NCBI GenBank assembly: GCA_027924585.1
Contig: BSBM01000592.1
Coordinates: 5,810,001 to 5,874,000 of the forward strand
Reading direction: 5' to 3'
DNA from: Larix kaempferi
Lineage: Eukaryota; Streptophyta; Pinopsida; Pinales; Pinaceae
DNA length: 64,000 nt
The position numbers and the translations under genes are program-made. Shown in pieces: positions 55,601 through 64,000 of this stretch; position 1 is the stretch's first letter; each line of letters opens with the position of its first letter. Under the pieces are notes generated by a model. That model was given only the letters and a program-made list of their open reading frames with translations. It was not told the origin of the DNA and searched no databases.

Positions 55601-57722
55601 TTTTGCATCTACAGGTGGAGGCCGATTTGCTTTGAGGAGGAAGTATTGGTAGGGGAAGACTCTCCCTACTTCTTCTTTGGATCTCTTCGTTGGTAACAGG
55701 GAGTATTACTGTCCCAAGACCTTCTATTCTATGTTATCATGGCATTTTACTTGTATTTCCTCCATACTTGACCTCTCTGATTGAAATCGATTTTCCTTGG
55801 ATTGACAGGTAGAGGAGGGCGCACTTGTGGGCTAGGGCATCCATTTGGCAAGCAAAATCAGCAATCTCTCATTTGATCTCTGCAGGAATCTTCCTCAACA
55901 TCAAAGCATCTCTCTTCATCACTCAGGTATGATCTCAAGGTAAGTTCTATCTCCATGATCTATCCACTTGTCTAAAACATTTAAAACCCTAATTAATCAA
56001 AACCCCCATTTTTACATTTTTTCAAATGTACTAAGATCTAGTGGCTTCTTGGGTAAGATATTTAAAACCCACCTCTATAGTATCCATGGCATCCCGGATC
56101 TATATTTTGGTGAGGATTGGCCTCCATTTGACCCTCTTCCCAAGGCATTTAGCCTTCTCCAAGCAAGGGCGCACTTCCTAGTTTGGCTGGGTTGACCTAG
56201 ATCTAGTACGTGGGTAGTTGAGATTCCACTTGATTCGTGATCTACACATCTAATAACCTACCCCCAGATTATCACTTTTCTGATTTCTACCTTGTGGGCC
56301 CTATTCCACATTTTAAGGGATTTAATCCTATTTTTGGACCACTTGGTATCTTTAAACTCAAATCTAGTAAGATCTAGCCATCGGATTGCCTTGAAATTAT
56401 AGATCCATATCCTCACCTGATCAACCTACTTGGATCTAAAGTTTGGATGCCATTGGACTTGTCTTGACTGTTTTATCCCACTTTTTAGCCTCCTTGGGTA
56501 AAGTCGCACCACCTTGGAGAAGTGAGTTGGTCCACTTTTAGGATGTGGGTACATGAGATTTTTGTGGATTTGGAACGGGCATAATTCAAAATCTAGGTCT
56601 AGTGTGTCACTTCATCAAATCTTGCCTTGGGGATAACATTCCTTGTTTTAAGGGATTGTGGTCCACTTAGGTCAAACCTAGATCTAGACCTATTCATCCA
56701 TCAAGACTTTAATTGCCCACTTGTCTCATGCAATAGGAGTCCTTAACCACAAGTTAACCTTACTTTGACTCCATTATTTCAATTCCCAAGGCATTGGTCT
56801 CTCTCCAAGTCAATTCGACTCTCCTAGATGGTTGGATTAACTTGTGGTTTGACCCTTGTGTGGTGAACTAAACCCTTTGATGTCATCATATATCATGATC
56901 AAGATTGTCACTTGTACTAGTTAGCCCCAATTCAACCCTAAACTACCCTGCATTGGACACGGTTTCCAAGGCAGTGGATTTTCTCACATTGAGCTAGTAC
57001 TTTAATCCTGGATCCTATTTCACAAATCATAAGTCACACTCACATCAATAATGAACCAAAGCTATACTCATTGAACCCCTCACTTGTCTTATGACTTCAT
57101 CCTAAGGTCTAGGATAAACCATACACCTTACTTCACTTAGAATTAACTTGATTTGGTGTCTTGGTTTTGATCTCTCCTGTCGGGAGTAGATCAGGTCTCC
57201 CCCTTTGTTGTCTGGGCTAGATAACATAAAGTGAAGGTTGCCTCGACTGGCGTGACAACCATATATTGGAGGTCGAGGTGATCGTGGTTGCACCTTTTGA
57301 GTTGCCCTTCCCTATTGCCATCCATGAGTGGATACATCCATAGGGGTAGCTACAGTTTAGGTGATAACAATACCCTTGGGAGAAATACTTGAAGATTGGG
57401 CAGGAGCCTTGCGAATGGTATTCCTTTGGTCAGAGGAATTTTCCTTTATAACGGGTTTATTATCATCTTGATTCTTTACATTATTCTTTGCTTGAGATTT
57501 GGTCACTACCCGACTATCAGAAAGTTTACTCATAGACCTGGTTTGGAGGTATTCATTAGTATACACGTTCTCAGACAACTTATGGAGCTGTTCATCACGT
57601 CTTATGTTTTCTTTTTGTTGTTTAAGAACTACACCATACAAATTTTGAATCAACTTACCCATTTCAACCATCATTTTCATGATCATATCGTTTTCTGAGT
57701 CACTTTCAACAATGCAAGGCAT
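52633..57722 (-). pseudogene. First ORF of a Tat/Ogre-like Ty3 element, split by LTR D
   Basis: On the minus strand an ORF starts at 57722 with MPCIVESDSEND. It runs to 57370, is interrupted by LTR D, and resumes at 52825 as LKNNDQPRRLSPQ. A stop comes near 52672, after which the same frame stays open to the junction at 52632. The first 60 residues look like a coiled coil rich in Met, Leu, Gln and Lys; the rest is basic and Ser/Pro-rich. It lies about 270 nt after the PBS, where gag or the extra first ORF of Ogre-type elements sits. I cannot identify a conserved Gag domain. Confidence 0.55.
52826..57369 (+). repeat. Giant solo LTR D (Tat/Ogre-like)
   Basis: D is 4,544 bp. It starts TGTTATCACA and ends GGTGATAACA. 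The perfect TSD is ATACC (52821-52825, 57370-57374). TATTTAAAG is at 55422-55430. It matches B closely from end to end, including the paired palindromes near 53670 and 53865. It has no coding capacity. It disrupts the minus-strand Ty3 ORF. Confidence 0.85.
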
Positions 57723-57992
57723 GACTCTAAAGCTTAGGATTTATACATTGGGTTCGGTCCTCAGTAGAGTCACGGGGTGGAGTCGCCAGGTGAACCACAC
57801 AAGTAATTCACCGAAATGAAATATGTTGTAGGAGAGGTGAGATGAGTGAATTAAGTTGCTGATTGAAATAGTTATGGAATTAGAAATGTAATCACCAAGG
57901 CAAAATACCGGATGTGATAAGATAAGAGTTAACCCACGGACACTCGCAGACACCGAAGGTAAGCCTCTCCCTCCACGGCAGCGGTGCCAAAA
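57723..57992 (-). mobile_element. Leader of the Ty3 element after LTR E
   Basis: About 270 nt between the PBS and the ATG at 57722, read on the minus strand. It contains CTGGCGACTCCACC, a motif often seen in leaders of Tat-lineage Ty3 elements, shortly before the ORF. Confidence 0.6.
57973..57990 (-). promoter_or_regulatory. Tat/Ogre-like primer binding site (Arg-tRNA type)
   Basis: On the minus strand TGGCACCGCTGCCGTGGA starts two bases after LTR E ends. From memory, Ogre elements use a site complementary to arginine tRNA that is close to this, with about three differences. Confidence 0.65.
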
Positions 57993-60900
57993 TGATATCA
58001 CCAAACTTGTAGTTGCCCCTAGAGAGAGATCCAAGATGGATGGCAGAGGGGATGGGCAACCAAAGAGGTGCAACCAAGATAGCCTCGACTCCCAAGGATG
58101 GTTGTCACGCCAATCGAGGCAATCTTCACTTTATGTTATCTAGCCCAAGACAACAAAGGGGGAGACCCATATCTACTCCCGATAGGAGAGATCAGACCAA
58201 GACACCAGATCAAATCAAGTATGGATGAAGTACATAAGGTGTATGGTAAACCCTAGATCTATGGAAGAAGTCAAAAGATGAGTGATAGGTTGAATCAAGA
58301 GGTTTAAACAGTGTAGATTTGGTCCAACATGGTTATGTGAGTGACTTATGAGGTTTGATACAACATCCAGGATCAGGGTACTAGTCAAAGATGAGAAAAT
58401 CCACTGCCTTGGGAACTGTGTCCAATGCAGGGTAGTTAGGGACCAAATTGGGGCTAACCAATACCAAAGATAGGCTTCATGAGTGGATATGACAGTGTTC
58501 AAGTGTTCAAGTAGCAAGACAAAGACCAAACCACAAGCAAACTCAACAAACCAAAAAAGTCGTGAGGGCTTGGAGAAAGATCAATGCCTTGGGAAGTGGG
58601 CCAAATGGAGTCGAATGTCCACCAAATTGTAGATCAGGGATGTTGAGGTGTAAAGCTAGGTGGGTCTTGAAGATTAGGATCATCCAATGGCTAGATCTCA
58701 TTAGATCTGAGATCTAAGATGTATCACTAAGTGACCCAAGTGGGGCTCAACCCTCAAAATGAGGAATGGGGCCCACAAGGTGAAAATCACCAAAGTGACA
58801 CACTAGGGGTAGGTTATCCGCAGTGTAGATTAAGGATCAAGTGGGATCTCACCTACCCAGGTGCTAGATCATACCAAACTCACCTGTCCAAGAAGTGTGA
58901 CCTCACTTGGAGAGGCTATTTTGCCTTGGGCAATGGGTTGGATGAAGGCAATCCACACCAAACTACAGATCCGAATTGCCGTGGATGCTATAGAGGTGGG
59001 TTTTAAATGTTTTACCCAAAAGCCAAGTAGATCTTGCTAGATCTGAGAAATTGTAAAATGAGGGTTTGAAATATGAGGGTTTTATCAATGAAGTAGCTAT
59101 GCCAATGGATTGGAACCAAGACAAGAAGAACAAACATGTGGATCTTACCTGGGTAACCTTGTAGATGCCTTGATGATGATGATCTATGCAAACCCGATCA
59201 ATTTGGAGTGATTTGAAGTAGTTTTCTATGAAGTCGATTTGCCCAAGGAAGCCAATGCACCCTTCCTCCTGCACAATAAATGTCAATAATATCAAATTTA
59301 CTGCATCAAGAGAATAAGACTACTGCTACAGAAGAAATAACAAGAGAATAGCACAGATCACAATGATACTAATGATAACCCCCTGATACAAGCGAATGCC
59401 AAGCCAAGCGAGTTGAGGAAGCCCTGCAAAAACGCCCAAGATGAATTCGCCCTCCTATAAACAAGACAAAGTTTCCACGAAAAATAGATCTTCCAACAAA
59501 TGCCCAAATGCTGGGATACAATAGACTTTCCAATCACCATCTAAGAACACCAGATGCAAAGGAGACCACAAGAATTTCCATAGAAAATTTTTTCTATATC
59601 AAGATTCCAAGAGCCAAAGACCCCTTTACAATGAGAAGCTCTCTCCTTTAAATAGGATGGAGAGAGGCCATAATCCTGACCACTTTTTGAATGAGTGGCT
59701 AAGATTAAAAGATCAAAAGATCTAATCAATGGTTGAGATGAGCTCAACAATACAATACATGGATCACTAATAAAATAATACATCAAATGGACCAAATCGC
59801 CCTAGGAAAGGGGATCCCACCAAAAATAAATGATAAAATCATAGATCTAGCTCATGGTGGGTCCAAGGGGTAATTTCTAACACCCTTGGTCAATCCCCAT
59901 GGCACAATAATAATAAAATAATCATCTAAGCACCAAATCGTGCCTCTCTGGGAAAGTCGTGAGCCTTTGGAGGCTCCAGAAAATCATATAAAATGCCAAC
60001 TATGATGGGTGTGGGTCCCACTGAAAGCTGAAACCGCTGGAGAGGGTGTGGAAGACATCCCACTCATCATCACAAGTCATCCCATGCCATAACCTTGCCT
60101 TAGTAGCCCAAATCGAATCCTTCAGTAGCCATTTTCACCATTTCTGGACTGCCTCAGGAAGTGTGAAACTGCCCAAACTGCCTCTTGGAGTGCATGCGCT
60201 GTCAAGGTGAGGCCACCAGGTTGTCTGGGAGGGGGGTAATATGGTAATAACAAGTGGTTGGACCACCCCCTCCATGCACAGCACCCTGGGTGAACTCATC
60301 AACTCTCTGCTCTGCTCTGACAGGGCCTCCGATAGGCCAAAACTGCACTAGGATAGCCAACTAAGGCTAATAATCACTATAACTGCCCGGAACTGAAAAC
60401 AGACTGTCCCATTGGACTCAGAAGGTCCAAATCCATCTAAGATGTGTACTCATACACCATATAGACCTCTACATGGTCAAAAATAAATGCTCATCATATC
60501 CGACAGACCAAATAATAATAATCTGTAAATGTGCTAAAAAGCACAAATCATCATCATAAGCCTGAAACCACTGCATAGAACCACCATGGTGACCTGTACT
60601 AGACCAAATATCATATACCTGTATCATCTGAGGTCTGTCATCTCATGTCCTGTGGTTGACCTTTGGTCAAACTAAGTTTGACCAAGTCAACATGACCAAA
60701 ATATAACTCAAACTGTCATCAAACTGCGGCAAGGTGTCAGAGGTTAAAACATGCTTTACAATCCATTCAAATAGCAATTATAACAAAAAGTAATCATTAC
60801 CGGCAATCTAAATCCAAATATATAAATTCATTAATTATTATTATTACTCAAACCAGACTTTCAAGACCATACTCACTTCATAGTTGTGATCAATTTGCTA

Positions 60901-62201
60901 GTGAAGGGTGAAGGCTAAAATAAAAATGGCTAGGCCAAGAGATGACTTACCGACTTGACACTGTGACACTTTGGATATGGAAAAGGAAATACACACCATA
61001 GCATATACCAGACAAGCAATAACACAGGGAATGGCGGTGTCTCACAAATGGGTAAGTTGTTTAAAAAGTGTTTATTCACCTTGGCAGATGCTCACAATCC
61101 ATAATACAAATGAGGCCAGCAATCTTTTTGATATAGAGTTGAAGTTCCATTGCTTTTTGGGCCTATAGTTTCCATAGCCTTTGATCTATGTGAGTTTATA
61201 AACACATTGCATAGATTTACATTTCATTAGGCTTCTTGCTAGAGGTGTGTTTTTAAAGCACTTATTTACCTAAGCACTTCTAGGTGTGTCTTTAGACAGC
61301 TTGTTTACCTAGGTATTTACATTTCACAATAGATATAACATTTGATATATCTTGGACAGATTCATTTGGCTTTTTCACAATAGATATAACATTTTCTTTT
61401 CACAATTTTGCATTTATGGCAGTATTATCTATTTTAGGTTTAGCTAACAACATCTTTTGTGACTAGGGGGACTTCATGAGGAAATCCAACTCACCAAAGG
61501 TAATTTTTGTCACCAACTCAGAGCTGAGACACAATAAACAAGGAAGCTCATCCAATACAGAGGCTACATTGGGGAAAGGTCCTCCATGCCACTAGTCAAG
61601 TAGTAAGTCAAGGTAAATAACAAACATGGGTAGGTAATGGATGGATGAAGACAGTGAGTAATGAAACCAACACTAGCAAGCCAAAGTATGGTGGGAATGA
61701 TCACCTCTAATCTCCCTAAGGAGGGTCAAACCGATGAGTATAGGTCAAGAACTTCTCAGTCTGAGTAGGGACAATATGATAATAATATATAAGTACAACC
61801 AAGTCCACATATCTATATGATCGCCAGATCATGATACTAAATGCTAAGACATGCTACAAGAATGAATATAAAAGCAATATAACCAAAACACCAAAGTATA
61901 CCTCCTAAGTCATATACCTGAATGCTCATCATATGAACCAACATCTATCCTCTGAAACTGCTGATGTAACTCTGGGCAATACTGACTGCTCTGTATAAAT
62001 GGCTAAATGGCTACATTGGTCATCTCTTTGGGTGTCCTGAAACTCAGTCATGGCATGGGGAACAAAACTACCGTCCATAATCTGATAGTGATCCATAATA
62101 GATGCTCATCTCAGCATGTCAATGTCGGGAAACTGGCTGAATAGTGTACTGGAATCTGACAAAAAATGTATGGTAGCCCGGCTACTATATATGTGATAAC
62201 A
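57993..62201 (-). repeat. LTR E of a minus-strand Tat/Ogre-like Ty3 element
   Basis: E is 4,209 bp on the minus strand, from TGTTATCACA at 62201 to TGATATCA at 57993. It matches A to D in reverse order. A TATTTAAAG box lies near 59650, about 2.55 kb in. The flanks do not form a TSD. On the left is a PBS and leader; on the right, an integrase gene on the same strand whose end lies 470 bp away. So E serves as 5' LTR for the left part and perhaps as 3' LTR for the right part. This PBS is the main evidence that A to E are LTRs. Confidence 0.8.
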
Positions 62202-62670
62202 TCTGGCTCCAGCTGGGACAAGTGCTCCGCTGGAAAGAGCGCTTGGGAACCTCTGAATCTCTGGTCCTCGAACTCTGCTACTCGAATCCTCGATCCAGCA
62301 CTCTACCTTTTTGCTTTCAGTTTTTATTTTGCACCTGTATCTGCACTCACAAACACTAAAATACCTCATGCAGCATGTATGGGAAAAATATAAAATCAAA
62401 CTGAAATAAAATCTATTCTATAACAGAAATTTAAAATGCATACAAGAAAACTAATCTACTAACATAACTTGCAAAGTTTGAAAATTTATTGTGCAGGAAA
62501 AGAACATGACAAGTACTCATTTAAACTAAGAACTTCAAATGAGCTTTAAGGAAAAGACAAGAGGTGCCAGACTCAATAGCTGAAAAAACTAACTACTGCC
62601 CAAGTAGGCTTATTTAATTCCTACCTACTCTCTTCTACCAGGCAAGGTAAGGTACGGCAAGCGGGGAAGT
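62202..62670 (-). mobile_element. Ty3 3' untranslated region between integrase and LTR E
   Basis: 470 bp without a gene. Immediately next to the LTR the minus strand reads GCTGGAGCCAGA, which is only partly purine, so a clean polypurine tract is not visible. This leaves open whether E belongs to this pol or was inserted beside it. Confidence 0.45.
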
Positions 62671-63968
62671 TCATGCAACAGGTGGGAAGTAATGTTTTAG
62701 CAGAAGCCCATTTACAAGGAGTTTGAATTCATCTCCATCCAAAGTCTCTAGATAAACTGATCCTTTTCCAGCTATACTTGAAACTCGATATGGGCCCATC
62801 CAAATCTTCTCAAATTTTCCATGGTTTCTAGGCTTTGCTTTATGTTTGTCCCATAATAAAACTATATCTCCTATTCCAAATTTTACATCTTGGGTTCTTT
62901 GGTCAAAAGTCCCTTTAATTCTTTCTTGTTCAGTGACGGTTTTGTCAAATGCCATCCTTCTTAATTCATCAAGTTCTATTAATTTGTCAATTCTTGCTTG
63001 AAAAGCTTCTTGATCTGAAGTACACTGTTGTAACAAGTCATATACGAGGATTTGCAAATTTATTGTAAGCCTACAGTCTTGTCCATATACTAACTCGAAA
63101 GGGGACTTTCCTATAATTCTTTTGACCGTTGTCCTATCAGCCCACAAAGCATACTTCAACTTTGTATCCCAGCTTCTCTTATTTTCTCCTACCATTCTCT
63201 TCAGTAATCTAATCAAATTCTTATTGCTAGACTCAGCAAGACCATTTCCCTGAGGGTAATAGTTTGAAGAATGGGAGAGAATAATTCCGTGATTCATACA
63301 AAAAGTTGACATTTCTATTTTACTGAAAGTCGGGGCATTATCTGTTGTTATCTTAAAGGGACAACCATACCTGGACACAATATTCAGCCCACAGAGCATA
63401 CTTCAACTTTGTATCCCAGCTTCTCTTATTTTCTCCGACCATTCTCTTCAGTAATCTAATCAAATTCTTATTGCTAGACTCAGCAAGACCATTTCCCTGG
63501 TGGTAATAGTTTGAAGAATGGGAGAGTAATTCTGTGATTCATACAAAAAGTTGACATTTCTATTTTACTGAAAGTCGAGGCATTATCTATTGTTATCTTT
63601 AAGGGACAACCATACCTGGACACAATATTTTCTTCTAAAAATTTTACAACTACCTCAGCTGTGGCCCTCTTAGTCGGGATGGCTTCCACCCAACGAGTGA
63701 AGTAATCAGTACAGGTTAACATATATTTATATCTGTTACTCGAGTTTTCACTAAAAGGTCCAACAAAATCCATGCCCCATTGCTGAAAAGGAGCCTCAAC
63801 TACAACTGGATTTAAAGGCAAAGCAGGCAATCTGGCTTCCCTGAGAACAATTGACATTCTTGGCAAATTCTGACATAGGCATGCACATCTTTGAAAAGGG
63901 TTGGCCAATAATAACCTGCCCTCATGATTTTTGCAGCAGTTGTTCTTAGGGCATAATGTCCACCACAT
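62671..63968 (-). pseudogene. Tat-type Ty3 integrase, broken by an internal duplication
   Basis: The 5' part (63968 down to about 63480) covers the integrase zinc-binding end and core start (WGMDFVGPF with the first Asp, then DYFTRWVEAIPTKRA). The 3' part (63399 to 62671) has the second Asp (ITTDNAPTF), the Glu region (QGNGLAESSNKN) and a C-terminal domain ending HYFPPVA. Between them a 245-247 bp tandem duplication repeats the core with frame loss, so the protein is not continuous. The AESSNKN signature fits the Tat/Ogre lineage of Ty3. RT and RNase H would lie beyond the right edge. Confidence 0.85.
63138..63629 (-). repeat. Tandem duplication in the integrase core, 247 and 245 bp
   Basis: Unit 1 is 63138-63384 and unit 2 is 63385-63629. 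Both begin CAGCCCACA(A/G)AGCATACTT and end CTGGACACAATATT. They differ at a handful of positions, including a 2 bp length change near GGGAGAGAATAATTC versus GGGAGAGTAATTC that breaks the frame. Confidence 0.9.
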
Positions 63969-64000
63969 AATCCTGAATGCATTTCTTTTATGACAGTTTT
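63969..64000. other. Right window edge within Ty3 pol
   Basis: Too short to assign by itself. It continues leftward-reading Ty3 pol sequence beyond the window. Confidence 0.4.

Noticed and set aside
57741-58529. Minus-strand ORFs of 104-110 codons
   Set aside because: They fall in the leader and LTR E and have no protein signature; the matching regions of B and D are not open.

Overview
This 64 kb window is plant nuclear DNA made almost entirely of transposable elements. I found no intact host gene, tRNA, rRNA or CRISPR array. The clues to a plant are Ty1/copia elements primed by initiator-Met tRNA (TGGTATCAGAGC), a Ty3 element with a Tat/Ogre-like primer site, plant-style hAT elements and a caulimovirid (plant pararetrovirus) fragment. 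The depth of nesting and the roughly 4.5 kb solo LTRs suggest a very large genome, possibly a gymnosperm, but the sequence does not prove the taxon.

Layout. (1) 1-1212 is a copia element of family 2 caught at the left edge, in the order tract-LTR-PBS-leader. (2) About 1487-5280 is a non-coding long-LTR-like repeat, X1. (3) 6596-52632 is one outer copia element, Copia-I (family 1), split by a series of insertions. X2 (8209-34124) lies in its gag. X2 contains Copia-II (8290-30246), a second member of family 1. Copia-II contains Copia-III (10317-17698, family 2) and giant solo LTR A (19267-27675), which itself contains solo LTR B (22728-27273). Further right, Copia-I is broken by hAT element Y (34164-35804), by the non-autonomous copia Copia-IV (36377-40881) and by solo LTR C (43375-51792). 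C carries a 3.2 kb caulimovirid polyprotein ORF on the minus strand. (4) 52633-64000 is mostly a minus-strand Tat/Ogre-like Ty3 element: a broken 5' ORF interrupted by solo LTR D, then PBS, LTR E and a damaged integrase.

Most insertions are supported by target-site duplications (TSDs) that I could read directly: CTCTA (Copia-III), AAATA (A), TGTCC (B), GTTCT (C), ATACC (D), CTAAT (Copia-IV), AGGCC/AGGTC (Copia-II), GTCTCAAG (hAT-Y) and TTACTTTT/TTATTTTT (hAT-W). Host reading frames resume across the insertions. The relative order is therefore clear: Copia-I is oldest, and Copia-III, whose two 649 bp LTRs look identical, is very young.

How the parts work together. No element in the window encodes a complete working set of proteins. 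Copia-I and II have all pol domains but many stops and frameshifts. Copia-III and IV keep intact cis signals (LTRs, PBS, purine tract) but lack working pol, so they probably moved using proteins made elsewhere. Several copia elements carry family-specific minisatellites or hairpin arrays between RNase H and the 3' LTR.
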